A stretch of 64,000 nucleotides of DNA from Gracilaria gracilis (lineage: Eukaryota; Rhodophyta; Florideophyceae; Gracilariales; Gracilariaceae). Made by a program: the position numbers and the translations under genes. Positions 32,233 to 43,677 of the stretch are shown here, in pieces. Under the pieces are notes generated by a model. The model did not search any database. It saw nothing but the letters and a program-made list of their open reading frames with translations, and was not told where the DNA came from. The stretch lies in NCBI GenBank assembly GCA_030374805.1, contig JARGSG010000037.1, positions 248,001 to 312,000 of the forward strand. The letters are read 5' to 3'. How positions within the stretch are numbered: position 1 is the first letter of the stretch; the number at the start of each line of letters is the position of its first letter.

Positions 32233-33450
32233 CCCGCTCAATCCCCTTGGGCGTCACCAGTAGTTTTGGTGCCGAAGCCAGATGGATCGTGGAGATTTTG
32301 TATCGATTAACGAAAGTTAAATGCGGTTACAGTGAAAGACGTATACCCGATTCTCCGTATGGACGAATATATCGATTCTCTAGGGAGCGCGAAAGTGTTT
32401 ACCACTTTAGATGCCAATTGTGGATACTGGCAAGTGCCCATAAGGAAAGAAGATAAGGATAAGACGGCCTTCGTGTGCCATCAAGGCCTGTACCGTTTTC
32501 GGAGAATGCCCTTTGGGTTAACGAACGCCCCCGCAACGTTTCAGCGAGCGGTTGATATTCTCCTGGCTAGGTTCAAGTGGACCACCTGTTTGGTATACTT
32601 GGACGATGTCGTCGTCTTTTCCAATAACATGGAGGACCATCTCACTCATGTACGGGAAGTTATGACCGTTTTACGGGACGCAGGGATTACCTTGAAGCTT
32701 AAGAAGTGCAAGTTTTTCACCGAATCGGTTAAGTATCTTGGGCATATTATTCGCCCAGGTAAGCTCTCTATTGACGAGGTGCGGGTAAAATCCTTGAAAG
32801 AGGCAAACCACCCAAGAACTCAAACGGAGCTTCGATCCTTCTTAGGCCTGTGTAACGTTTACCGTCGTTTCGTGCCGAACTTTTCGGATATCGCTTCGCC
32901 GTTGAACAAACTCCTGATGAAAGGAAGACCAGTGAAATTGGAACCCTTTGGCGATGCGGAAGCGTCTGCAATTGCAGCACTAATTGAAGCTGTAACGTCG
33001 CCACCAGTCTTGGCTCTGCCGAAACCCGGCTTACCCTACGAGGTTGACACTGATGCGAGTGCGAACCAAGTTGGTTGTGCGTTGTTCCAGGTGAAAGAGT
33101 CTGGCAAACGGCACCCTATCGGGTATTGGTCGAGATCAATGAATGTGCACGAACGGAATTACTCCGTTTCGGAGAGGGAATGCCTTGCCGTTGTATGTGC
33201 CCTCTCAACGTTGAGACCATACTTGATGGGAACCCACTTTCGGGTACACACGGACCATTCTTGCCTACGCTGGCTTATGGAAATTACCGAACCGTCGGGA
33301 CGACTGATGCGATGGAGACTCCGACTCTCGGAATTTGACTTTGAAGTAGTGTACAAGAAAGGCTCCTTGAACTTGCAGGCAGACGCTCTATTTCGTTTGG
33401 GCACTGCAGCAGAAGCTGAACCCACCGAGGACACGGAAGAGATACCATGA
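32233..33450 (+). pseudogene. Chromovirus RT and RNase H
   Basis: The frame continues from the TAA at 32230, with a second TAA at 32308 replacing the residue after CID, and is then open to a TGA at 33448. RT motifs are complete and in order: FTTLDANCGYWQ, RFRRMPFGLTNAPATFQ, the catalytic YLDDVVVFS, and the LGHII and FLGLCNVYRRF connection. RNase H follows with YEVDTDASANQVG, YSVSERECLAVV and HTDHSCLRWL. Apart from the stops, no domain is missing. Confidence 0.9.
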
Positions 33451-33453
33451 TTT

Positions 33454-35136
33454 ATGGTTGTTGACCTCGATGGGGGGAGGACAGAAATCCTATCGGATGA
33501 TGTGTGTGACTATATTCTCGAGACACAGACTGTAGAACCGGATACCAGGTCATTTGTACCGATTTCGCCCGAGGAGATGATACGGGAACAGCAGATGGAT
33601 CCCTTTTGTATACAGGTTAGGGCCCGTCTGAACGGTGGGTATAGGATACCTTTCCAGGTGAATGACCAAGGCTACTTGGTGCGAACTGTTGAAACCAACC
33701 CACGAATGGTGGTACCTCACTCCTTACAGAGTCGGGTGCTGCACTTGTCTCACTATGTGAAATTGGGAGCCCACCCGGGAGGAAGGAAGCTTTATCTCAC
33801 CTTAAGAAGGGACTTCTATTGGCTCGCAATGGCGTTCGACTGTTACGCAGTTCGCTGCTCCTGTCAGGCTTGTGCCAAGAATGGCGTCAAATTAAGAAAG
33901 TACTCGAAGGAGTTAAGGTTGTTTCCCGCACGGGCACCGCTGGAGTTCGTCGCCATTGACATTCTTGGAGAATTGATTAAGACCTCTCGAGGGAACCGGT
34001 ACCTACTGGTCATCACCGACGGGTTCTCTAAATTGGTTAGAACAGTGCCGCTCAAACGGATAACAGCAGCCGCTGTGGCTCAAGCGTTTGTTACCCACTG
34101 GGTCTTTGTGTATGGCCCACCGGTACAGTTACTTTCCGATAACGGCTCTCAATTCACCTCGAAGTTCTTTCAAGATGTGTGTAGGATCCTGGATATTAGT
34201 AATTTATTCACTACGACTTATCATCCCCAAGCAAACGGACAAGTAGAGAGATTTAATCGAACCATCCTTGGTGCTTTGAGATCCTATGTGGCAGATCATC
34301 CCAAGACATGGGATCAGTTCACGGACGCTACCACGTATGCGTACAACACCCAGGTTCATCGGGTGACAGAACTTTCACCATTTGAGTTGGTACTGTCGAG
34401 GAGACCACCTCCTCTAGCCACCGAGGCGCAGCCAACTCTGGATACGTACCCGTCACCAGGCTTGTACTGCGATGCGTGGAAGAAAAGGCTCACCAAGCTG
34501 GTACCTGCAGCACGTGCCTCTATGGACAGGGCTCAGCTCGCCTACAGGCGCAACTTTGATAGCCGAATTCGGAAACCGTTGCCTAACCTACAGGTAGGGG
34601 ATTATGTGTTCCTTCGTAAGGAGTATTACAACCCGGAGAACGAACGCCGCCACAAGTTATCGCCGATTGCGGATGGACCCTACAAGATTATTTCCATGTC
34701 TGAAGACACCGTCGTGCTGGAAATTAATAACCAACACCAACGGATATCACGCGATCGCCTTTACAGGGCATCGAGCCCACTCCAAGAATTGGTAACGCTG
34801 CCGGAAACCGGAACTGGAGTACCTGCAACACAGGAAGGAACGGAATCAAACGGGGACAGCGCGAACCGCCCGTCGATTCTCCCGCACCAAGAAATGGGTT
34901 TATCGGACCTACTTGAGGTATCAGAGCTATTCAAGGATAGCCCACCCACTCGAGCTACGCCTACGCACTCAACTCGAGTTCAACCCCCGGCTACTGTAGT
35001 ATCAGCTGCCGTATCGCACCCTAAGGAGGGGAGGACTCACTTAATCGAGCTCAGGCTGCTCCGGCATCTGCTGTATTGGCTGAAGTGCTTGAGCTCTCAA
35101 AGAGACAGGAGCCCGGATCGGGAATATCGCCGCTAA
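33454..35136 (+). pseudogene. Chromovirus integrase
   Basis: Same frame as RT/RNase H, one codon after the TGA at 33448. It has the zinc-binding HHCC region (LSHYVKLGAHPGG, CSCQAC) and the catalytic triad: Asp in FVAIDILGE, Asp in LLSDNGSQF, Glu in GQVERFN. The GPY-type C-terminal segment (VGDYVFLRKEYYN, LSPIADGPYKI) follows. The end of the open frame (after about 35040) is probably out of frame; a neighbouring frame carries on with an acidic, Ser-rich tail. Confidence 0.9.
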
Positions 35137-35978
35137 CGCACACGCGTGTGGGATCCTCGGTCGAGGCGAATGTCAGTAATGAAGACGAAGTTACCCCTGC
35201 GGGGAAGACCACTGTTAGTGATGAGAACCCTCGTGGGCAGGCGTCCAAGTCGTTGGCTACTTCTACGCCTCGATCGGAAGAGGCGCAGAAGGCAAGACGT
35301 ACCGAAAAGACGGTTTCCGTCGACCCGTCAATGGGTCAGCGCAGCGATTAGCCCCATGGGAAGTGCCCACAGTAGGTGTGGGGAAGCGGAGGATCCTTGT
35401 GAATAAGGTCGTAGAGCCTGGTTCAGAAAGGGAAGTTTATGAAAAGCATCGGAGAAGCCCTCCCAGGAGCATCGTGTGGCGCAGAAGCCCTCAGTAGGAC
35501 AGCGCCGTGCACGGATATCCCGACTCAGTGTGCAACGCCACCGGATTGGCTAGCACTCTGCCACGTGGAGTATTGCAAACTGTTCCGATTGGTCGGCACT
35601 CTTCAAGTGCGCGCGTATGCGACGCAATACAGCACCGTGGCCCGGCCAATCCGCCACCCGGCACAGGGAGTGTGCAACCCAGTATCTCCGTCGCAACGGC
35701 TCTTCCGCGTCGGGGTGCAACTTGGCCTGGATCAGGAACGTCGTCGTTATTTAAAGTTGATGCCCGCTGGGAAAGGAGGTTAGTTCATCGGACTCCGGAA
35801 GTGAATAGCTTTCACCAGAAGCCCCTTTCGTGGAGATTGGCAGCCGGAAACGGAAGTTAGCCATTCCCCGTCGTGACAATTAGAGCTCTCATCAACGAGA
35901 CACCCCCACCTCACCGAAGCCGGAAACCCGTTGTTACTTGCGTGTACCCGCTCGGGTTACGTAGAGAAGTAAAGCCCA

Positions 35979-36227
35979 ATGTCGGGAACAACCAAAGGAA
36001 CCGAAGACGTCGCAGTGTACCCACAGGATTTCGTGGTCGATCGTATCGTGAAGCACGGTGTTGCCCAGGACGGGAAAGTAATCTATCGCGTCCGTTGGCA
36101 CGGCTATCCCCCAGAGCAGGACACTTGGGAGCCAATTGAGCGCCTTCCGAGGTCCAAGATCATCGCTTATCACCCAAGGACCCGGTTCGGATTACCCCCA
36201 ACTCTGGATAATGCCCAAGTGGGATAG
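35979..36227 (+). CDS. Chromodomain of the chromovirus
   Basis: An 82-residue frame from an ATG holds a full chromodomain at about residues 17-65: DFVVDRIVKHGV, YRVRWHGYP, and DTWEPIERLP. The aromatic positions that cage methyl-lysine in HP1 (one near FVV, then W of RWHGY and W of DTWEP) are mostly present. Chromoviruses carry this domain at the integrase C-terminus, where it directs insertion to chromatin with methylated histone H3. Here it is about 840 bp past the integrase stop and in a different frame. It is either a detached remnant or, less likely, a separate ORF. Confidence 0.85.
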   Translation: MSGTTKGTEDVAVYPQDFVVDRIVKHGVAQDGKVIYRVRWHGYPPEQDTWEPIERLPRSKIIAYHPRTRFGLPPTLDNAQVG

Positions 36228-36607
36228 AACTGTCACCGACATGTGGTAAATATGGTGTGCCGCTACGCGGTAGGTTGCAAGGAGCTCTAAGAAGAGAAGA
36301 GAAGACACCCACAAGGTTGATCTTATGTACAGTATGAACAAAGAAAGAACGCACCGAATTGTCGGTTCATCGCCGTATAACGGAACTAAGAAGTAAGAAG
36401 TCATGAAGTATCTAGGAAGATGTTGTCACGAATGGAAATGAAGTGCATCATGGTTAGGAAATGAAGAAGGAAAAGGAAGGAAGTATGAAAGAAGCTCGAA
36501 CACGAGAAAGATCCTACAGGAGGAGAGAAGTAATGCCAAGCTGTGGCCTAATTGGGTTCATCGTATCTGAGCGACAGAACTACACGCCCTCAGGCACCCG
36601 GCCCAGA

Positions 36608-38524
36608 CTACTGGTGACCAGCGTTTTTTCCGGGAGCCGGCGTCGCAAGACCCCAACCCGCGGGAGCTTGAGTGCCCTCCGCAGGGACCTGTGCCACGTC
36701 AGCGCCCGTATTCGGAACACCCACAAGGGGGATGTCGTCGTCCACCACCTTGGCATCACCATGGTCTAAGGAGGGATAAACCCAGTCCGCTGGAGGCCCA
36801 TAGTCGTCAGGGAACACGAACCCAGTCGGGTGTCCAATCGGCATAGCCCTAGGGGCCCGCATCATCGCTCTCGCATGAGCCTGGGAGATCATTTGCCGTT
36901 CCCACGGATAGTAGTACGCGAAGGTCCCCGAACGGGTGGATATTCTCTCCGGTGATCGGTCGTTGCCGCGAGGACCACCTTCTGGCTGCCAGTGCACCGG
37001 AATTCGGTCCCAATCGACGGCCTCGATGAAGTGTAGGAGCAGGTGAACCTCTTCCTGGTTGGAATCGGACCCCAAGGGTATAGACAGATCCTGTCGCCGG
37101 ATAATCCATCGGAGCATCGGAGGGAGGTACCAGAGACGGTAATGATCGTACGTATCCTACAGGAGATGTACCGCCACGCGGGCACCCCACTCCGCCGCAA
37201 AGAGCGTCCAGTACCCAGAGCAGGGATCGTTCAACATTCTACAGCCTACATAGTAGAGGCATGGAGGAAGTCCGGCGTAGCACCCTCGCGAAACCTCGAC
37301 ATTTGCCTACCAGCTAGGAAGCGCAGCGTACCGCCCCGGCAGGGAGTTGTACCGCAATCGCTCAGCCTTCAAGTTTGGATACGGAATCAGGAACCCGCGA
37401 CGGGCCCACAAGCTTCGCTCGAGCCGAACACGGCGCTCAAAGCTTTACAAGAAATCATTGGATGATTGCCGAAGGTATCGGAATTCCGCCCGAAGAAGGG
37501 GACGACTCCAGAGAAGCAAACCATTGACCACGTTCGGTACCTCAGCCCTATGGGGAGATTCGTTGAACTCCGCAAATGCGTATCCGTAGGATCTCTCGCC
37601 GAAAGTTCGGAAATGTGACACGTCAAAGTTGAACCGCAACGGTAGCAAGTGATCCGATCGAACACGGCTAGCTCCTTCATAGGCAGTAAGAACTCACAGT
37701 GCCCTAGTGCGACTAAGGGAATCACCGCCCGCACAGAACAGGTGCAGGGGATCGACCGCCACCCGGAGACGCCAGCTTCTGGACCGAACTACTTCGCGAT
37801 GGAGCCCACCTGGGAGGTAACCGTTCTCAGCATAGGATTCAATAGAAGCCTCGTCGGCTACGGCCGTCGGATGGAACCAAGGTGCACGGCAATACACCTC
37901 GCCATGCTGCCGAGGCCGTCTGAAACGGAGACTTTCCAAGCTGATCCAGCCCCTGGCATTGACCGTTAACGGCATCGCTTGCTCGGAGTTCCACGCCGCT
38001 GCGTCGATATCGGGAGCCTGAGGAGGCGCTGCGGGGTCGTAGCCTTCCGAGGATTGTCCAGGTTGAGCGCCCTGTTGGGAGAAGTAGCCAGGAGGTTGGT
38101 AACCAGATGGATGGTACTGCGGCTGTGCGTGAGAACCTCCTTGAGGGAGGGGCATCGAGTTAAATCCGCCGACGTATCCGAACGAGCCTGCCATTTGGTA
38201 AGGAGACTGCTGATACCCCGAGGGTTGATGAGCTGGCACCATAGTTTGGGACGAATGAAACTGAAATGACGCCTGCATGGGAAGTTGTTGAAAGCCTAAG
38301 TAGGAAAGGTTCTCGACGGGAGCAGCTCTCGAAGAAGCCGCCTGTGAGGCACTTGAGGAAGCGTTCCCCGGGAACGGGTTAGTCGTGAGAAGGTTCATGC
38401 CTGCTGTAGGAGAGAAGGTTGGAGACGACAGTTTTTGCCGCAAAGTCGGAGAAGAGTGATGTCGTGTACCACGCGTTGGTTCAGGAAGCTGTGAAGGTAT
38501 TGCCGAAGTCTCGGAGTCCGCCAT
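36608..38524 (-). pseudogene. Antisense ORFs in chromovirus 3' region
   Basis: Two minus-strand ORFs with ATG starts lie antisense to gag-pol, just before the 3' LTR: 38524-37694 (276 residues) and 37117-36608 (169 residues). The first has a Ser/Pro/Gln/Tyr-rich N-terminal half (GYQQSPYQMAGSF, YQPPGYFSQQG) followed by a charged Arg/Trp segment. The second has FIEAVDWDRIPVHW, a YYYPW motif and a Pro/Ala-rich end. Between them only a shifted frame is open, so together they look like one broken gene. The family is unknown. Antisense ORFs in this place are known in some plant gypsy elements. A possibly related pair occurs at 47776-49935. Confidence 0.5.
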
Positions 38525-38592
38525 TCTGAGGATCAGTATTTACGTACCGGTCGCCAGGGCCTTCCCGCCGACCAAAGCGCGAACCCTTGGCT

Positions 38593-38605
38593 AAGGAGGG
38601 GGAGA
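38593..38605 (+). other. Chromovirus polypurine tract
   Basis: AAGGAGGGGGAGA immediately precedes the 3' LTR, the expected primer site for plus-strand DNA synthesis. Confidence 0.85.
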
Positions 38606-39600
38606 TGTGGAGCAATGGCAATCCGATGTCGGCACAATGAAGTTTCTCATAATGGAGCTCTATCCATTGAGCCCTGACGTGTCAGACTATGAATGTGGAC
38701 CCCGTTTCGGGTGAAATTGGAAATATTGTTCGGGCGTACCTTGTTAGGTGCATCTGGGATAGAACCTATGAAATAGGTGTACAGTAGGGCCTTGTGGCAT
38801 ATTTGTCCAAATATTTGGCGTCACACCCGCTGGGTAGATACTGTGGCACCCTGACACTGGGTTGTCCACGTGTAGAGCCCTCGTGGGAGTGCGCAGCCCT
38901 GGATACAGTAGATAGTATATATGCTCGGGCGATCTCGCCCTGGAGCCACTAAGTAAAACTCACCTGAGTCGTATCTTCTTCTTGAAGTACGTGGTCTTCA
39001 TCCCGAAGGCTGGGCCATGGTTGTTACTGCCTACGTAGGTTCACGGCTCCTCTAAGGAGAGTAACCACGACTGGTCTCGGTACAATCACCCCTCAGGGCC
39101 CCTAAGGAAGTTCTTTACTACCAGTTTGTGGCTTGTTTCGCTAATTACCCCAGTATCAGGTTGTATTTGTTGTCGTTCGCCGAGGTACCGGATCTTTGTT
39201 TAGTTCATCGTTTTCCTGGTGCAGGTCTCGCTTCCGCCTCTGTACAGAGTTATATTTGGACACTCGTGTGTGTGTCTCGTTCCGCTATCGGGCCTGTTCC
39301 CGCCGTTGGCACGGGCCGTAGCTTCGCTCGTGTGGTTCTCCGTAGGAGCATTACACCGTTTTACGGCACCGTTCGCTCCACTTCTAGACTCGTTCTCTCT
39401 TGATCCGTCGTCGGTTATTCCTCTCTAGTCCCACGCTCTTCTTTACCTCTGGAGGTTATTCCAGTACCGTCTCCGGTTTACACCCGGCTGCTACGCGGCA
39501 CGCGCACGGGCAGAGGGCTCTACTTCTGAGTTCGCCCTTTTGTTGGAGCACGACTCGGACACCCTGGTGGACACGTACCCTCTTTGGGGTTTGCTCTACA
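38606..39600 (+). repeat. Chromovirus 3' LTR
   Basis: 995 bp, equal in length to the 5' LTR with about 16 base differences by eye and no length change. Confidence 0.95.
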
Positions 39601-39605
39601 CTTTC
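39601..39605. repeat. Chromovirus target duplication CTTTC (right)
   Basis: Exact repeat of 27610-27614. Confidence 0.95.
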
Positions 39606-40938
39606 ATTGGGTTCATTTGGAGATCATTACGGATGTGATCCATGATGGTTACATTCCAGTAATCACTAGCGTCTGGTAAACCGTAGAGAGGTTTAATTAA
39701 TTGAAGCATAGTTCCTTCGGATAAATTCATTTCCTTAGGAGGTTTCAAGTATACTTCTCTTGCTAGGTTCTGACTGCTTTGTATGTACGCCTGAGTGACG
39801 TCATGGCTCCATACCTTGCAACCGAAATCGCTGCGATCGATAGGATAAGGCGAACCGTACTATGCCTTACTGTGGTGGCATTATGTACTAAATAATTCTG
39901 ATCCTTATCAGAAAAACCTTGTGCTACGAGTCTAGCTTTGAATAGTTCATCAGGGGTACCAGGATTCTTAACTGAATAAACGAATCGGGATCCAATGATA
40001 TTGGCGTCGGTTGGTACTTCAGATTTACTAACTTCTTTCAAAGTTCCTCGTTTCACTAATCCTTCAGTTTCCTTTTTCTTGGCTTTCAAGAATCCAGAAG
40101 AGTCTTTACGGGGGTCGTTTGGTTTCAGAACTTCGGTTATAAATGTGTTGAATTGAGAGAAGCAGTAATTGAGTAAATGCTTCATGTTATTCGGTACTGA
40201 TTTGGTCTTCTCTAATTGGTCATTAGAGTTTTCGTTTAGGTGTGGCTTAGCTTGATGAACGCTATGTTGTACTTCGCCATTCTCTTTCTGAACGAAAATC
40301 TGCTTGCCTTCAATACGGGTGACTTTGAAGGGTCCTGTCCACTTTGGGGTAACGTTTTCTCGAAAGATGAGTATCATGTCACCTGGAGTGTAGTCATGGT
40401 GAACTGCTTCTGGTAGGCGTGAGTCCAGGGCAGTTTTCAAACGTAGTTCATTTGAAATGATTTCCATTTCTGAACGAGCGGTTAACAGAGCTTGCATGCG
40501 CTCTTCCTGGTCTGGCAGTTGAGTGTGAATGCCTGGGAAACGGGGGAGAACTGCAAATACGAGAAGGGATGGAACGAGGCCTTCACGGTTCATGGTATCG
40601 TTCATAGCTTTGACAGCTGTAGCGAGAATGAGATCATCATTGTCAATATCTGCATCGTATTTAATTTTGTTAAAGATACGACGTAGGGGGCGCGTGATAA
40701 CGTTCACCGGCAGCGATTGAGTTATGGCTTTCCACGCCAGAAAGGCGAAAGTCAATTCCAAATTCATCCAGTTTGTCTTTCCACTTTGGGGAAGTGAAAA
40801 CAGATCCTTGATCACAACGGATCGAGTCCGGATATCCAGTGTAAACCTGAGCCCAACAGTTGAGAAAAGTATGCCAGATATCATCCAGTGATTGTCCTTC
40901 GAGGAATCGAGCGGCACCGAAGTGTGTGTGAATATCAA
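39606..40938 (-). pseudogene. Copia integrase end and RT N-terminal part
   Basis: On the minus strand the frame from about 40690 to 39763 carries the end of the integrase (LRRIFNKIKYD) and its C-terminal GPF segment (PKWTGPFKVTRIEG). The RT start follows: GTLKEVSKSEVP, IGSRFVYSVKN, and FKARLVAQGF. Near 39811-39830 the frame shifts by one base. The other frame continues with SHDVTQAYIQS, EVYLKPPKE and LIKPLYGLPDASDYW to the insertion site. The domain order integrase before RT fixes this element as copia-type. The frame shared with the previous ORF is broken at the G5 run 40686-40690. Confidence 0.85.
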
Positions 40939-42583
40939 CTACGTGTAACACGGCCTTCTTATTAGTTGTAAATAAGTCTATAGCTAGGTCCTGGTTGAAG
41001 ATTACACCATGTGGGAATGAAACGCGAAAGCGCTGTGGTTTTGGAGTGAAACGTTGACACGTCTGACAAGCTTTGCTAATGGAAGTAAGCAGTTGTCTTG
41101 TGTCTTTGTTTTCTTCTTCTGGTTTAGCTCGTTTGAGGAGACTGAAGAGCTTTTCCACTGATTTATGATAGAAGTGAAGATGCAAACGACGTAATTCATT
41201 TTTGCTGAATAACGTTTGGAATTCATTCATCTCGAGATAGATGTGTCCTAATTTACGTGTCACAGGCATTTCCCATCGATTCTTGCACACCAACAGGTTG
41301 TCGACATTATTGACGTAAATCTTTTCTCGATCAAGGAAGTCTAGGCCAAGTAGAAATGGGATATCACAATCCATGACGTCGACCGTTAGCTTTATGATGC
41401 GTCCTTGTGGTGCGAAAATTCGGATGGGGATCTGAGCAATGCTGTTGAAAATGTTGTCTCCCAAACGGAACAGAATGTTGCTTTTGCGTTTCTTCATTCC
41501 GATACCGTACTTGGTGCAATATGCTTTAGCTTGCTTATGACCAATGACAGAACGTTGTGCGCCAATATCGAGACATCCACCATTAAATTCCTCATTAGAA
41601 GAGAATTCCAACTCGTCCTGTGATACCAAAAAGCACGTAAATTTGCGTTTCAAATATCTTCGAAGTTTATGTGCTGTACCTTTTGGAACACTGTGAATTT
41701 GGCGTTTCAGTGCGTCTTTGCGAGTTTGGCCAAAGTCCAGAGGTGGGGTGGAGTTGTCGATGTCAAATTGCGTGTAGCAAGTCTTGAAAGGATCGGGCTG
41801 TTCGTCAATGATTTCGTCGGAGTCAGAATCTACTTCGTCATTAGCCTCTAGGGCATCATCGGGCACATCTTTTGTTTCGAAGAATGTGTTCGGGTCTTCA
41901 AAATCTGATTCATCCTCACTACCATCCTGGGTTTGGGTGCAAAGCTCGTACAGTACGTGTTTGAGGGCTTTGTTCTGTGAGTTGAATTTACCAGAACGTT
42001 GAAGATGTTGTACCTTACGGGAGGCGACTGTGGTGAGATCCTGGAGGTTCTTACAATTTCTGATTACGTGTCCTTCTTCACCACATCCAAAGCAAATTAC
42101 ATTTTTGCCGAAGCGATAGTGGTTTCGATAGTTCTTTCGATTATGCTTGTATCGACCGTAACGAGCGGAAGGGCCGGAATTGTGATTTGTGTCGAACAGT
42201 TTGGACTTGGATGAGGACCCAAATGGGTTGGTTTCCTTCCGAGCTATCTTCTCTTCATTCTCACGTTGGATGGCACATTCCAATTGGGTGTAGAACTCTT
42301 TGAAGTTAAGCTGTTCAGTATCCAAATGTGCAATGGGGAGAGTGGCCCAAGTGTTGCCGACAACGGCCTTATGGAGAAGTCCAATATGACAGGCTTCAGA
42401 CTGACAATGAGCAGGACCTTGCGGTGCAAGTTTAGAAATGTCAGCTTCAAGTGTTTCCAAAGCCTTGGTACTGCTGCCTTTGTTTTCCTCGTAACTTTCA
42501 AAACGGATGGCGTTCAATTGGTTTTCAATTCGTTTCTTTCGTGCAGTAGAATTGTATTGGTTTTCCATGAGATCATTTGCCAT
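40670..42583 (-). pseudogene. Copia gag end, protease, integrase core
   Basis: A 637-codon frame on the minus strand. In order it holds a gag C-terminal region, a CCHC zinc knuckle (CFGCGEEGHVIRNC), an acidic linker, and a protease with active site LDIGAQRSV (Ile in place of Thr/Ser) and LLGLDFLD. Next come the pre-integrase zinc region (HLHFYHKS, CQTCQRF) and the integrase core with Asp in DLAIDLF, Asp in IRCDQGSVF and Glu in AAGERYH. At the G5 run (40686-40690) one extra base moves the end of the integrase to another frame. Confidence 0.88.
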
Positions 42584-43323
42584 ATCGAGTGAATCAACAC
42601 GATCAAAAATCTCTTAGCCTTGTCACGAAGAATATGATGCATAAAAGATATTTGCCTATCCGAGGGAACATCGTAGTCAGCCAGGGCTAATTTGTATTCC
42701 CTAAAAAATTCTTCCCAAGATTCACCAATTGCTCCAGAAAATTTGGAGGACTTGTCTTTGAAGCGCATTGCCACACTGTGTGCTAATTTTGAATTATTAG
42801 GCTTTGACTCATTCTGATTAGGAGGGTGGTCCTGAGAATTTCGAGGATGAGTTCGAATGTGTATGGTGTTGACATGCGCAGGTTCTTCAGGAGGGGAATT
42901 GGTGATGGGAGGTATTGTACCAGTGGAAGGGGGGTCAACAAGACGGAAAGTAATAGGATTCTCAACGGGTGGTTGTGCCTGTGGCGAAACAATGGTTTGT
43001 GAGTCCTCAAATAATTTTATAGCTGTATTAATATCTTCATGGTTGATATAAATTGTACGCGCAAGACGAGGGAGTGTACGATTTGAGTTACTGGACAGGT
43101 GTCCACCAAGTCGATTAATCAGCCTAGCCAAAGAGCTGAATAGACTCAGATTTTGAGTTAATTCGTGCTGAAATAACTGCTCGAGTGTGAAATCATTGCG
43201 AAGTTCTCGAACAATTTGATTTCCGGTGAGGTTTGGAATATCCAGTTGACAGGATCGAATAGCTTCCCAAAGGTTACGCTGCGGTTCATTGTGTATGATC
43301 AAATGTTCTCGAAAAAGGTTCAT
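42514..43323 (-). pseudogene. Copia gag N-terminal part
   Basis: The ATG at 43323 opens a 269-codon frame with helical sequence, a Pro/Asn-rich middle and the gag core (FSGAIGESWEEFFREYKLAL). At the A5 run 42605-42609 one base appears to be missing. The next frame then continues naturally into the zinc-knuckle ORF. Thus gag is split by a single-base change. Confidence 0.75.
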
Positions 43324-43332
43324 GTGAATATT

Positions 43333-43677
43333 TTATGGCCCATATTGGGAGATGTGGGGAATTGATGATCCCGGGGGGGGGGGAAAGGGTGAACAAAGCA
43401 GAGGATTGGGGGTAGTACCCGGAGGGAGCGTGGAATGACGATGAATGGAAACGTTATTCGTAGGCATCGAGGAACTAGACGAGTCCGTGTTACGATTGAT
43501 AGGAGTCCTTGCGGAAGCTTCCGGATTGGAAGGCCCGGGGTTTGAAGGTCCCGGGGTCGATCCTGAATCGGGGTGCGGCCCGGTTGGATTTCGTTCTCCT
43601 GTCTGCTGCGTGTTCTCCGGTGGGGCACTTGGAATCCTTGAACGACGCACAGATGGTGTTTCACGGTCATAAACCAT
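43333..43677 (-). CDS. Pro/Ser-rich ORF before copia gag
   Basis: A 114-residue frame from the ATG at 43677, rich in Pro, Ser, Asn and Thr with a doubled PGPSN unit. Its TAA at 43333 is three codons upstream of, and in frame with, the gag ATG, so it could be the old N-terminus of gag cut off by a stop. It contains a C11 run (G11 on the plus strand, 43373-43383) that may vary in length, so the frame is uncertain. Confidence 0.4.
   Translation of the reverse strand: MVYDRETPSVRRSRIPSAPPENTQQTGERNPTGPHPDSGSTPGPSNPGPSNPEASARTPINRNTDSSSSSMPTNNVSIHRHSTLPPGTTPNPLLCSPFPPPPGSSIPHISQYGP

Larger units (their letters stand above)
27615..39600 (+). mobile_element. Ty3/gypsy chromovirus nested in copia
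   Basis: An 11,986-bp element with two 995-bp LTRs (TGTGGAGC...GCTCTACA) and a CTTTC target duplication. The order gag, protease, RT, RNase H, integrase, chromodomain is that of chromoviruses. About 2.3 kb lies between the chromodomain and the 3' LTR, where antisense ORFs occur. gag-pol is essentially one reading frame interrupted by stop codons. LTRs differ at about 16 of 995 positions by eye, so it is a rather young but now defective insertion. Confidence 0.95.

Noticed and set aside
40686-40690. G5 run as a programmed frameshift in copia pol
   Set aside because: The break lies inside the integrase, where programmed shifts do not occur; mutation or a sequencing error is simpler.
43373-43383. 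G11 run as a programmed frameshift site
   Set aside because: The Pro/Ser-rich ORF and gag are already in the same frame, separated by a stop, so no shift is required there.
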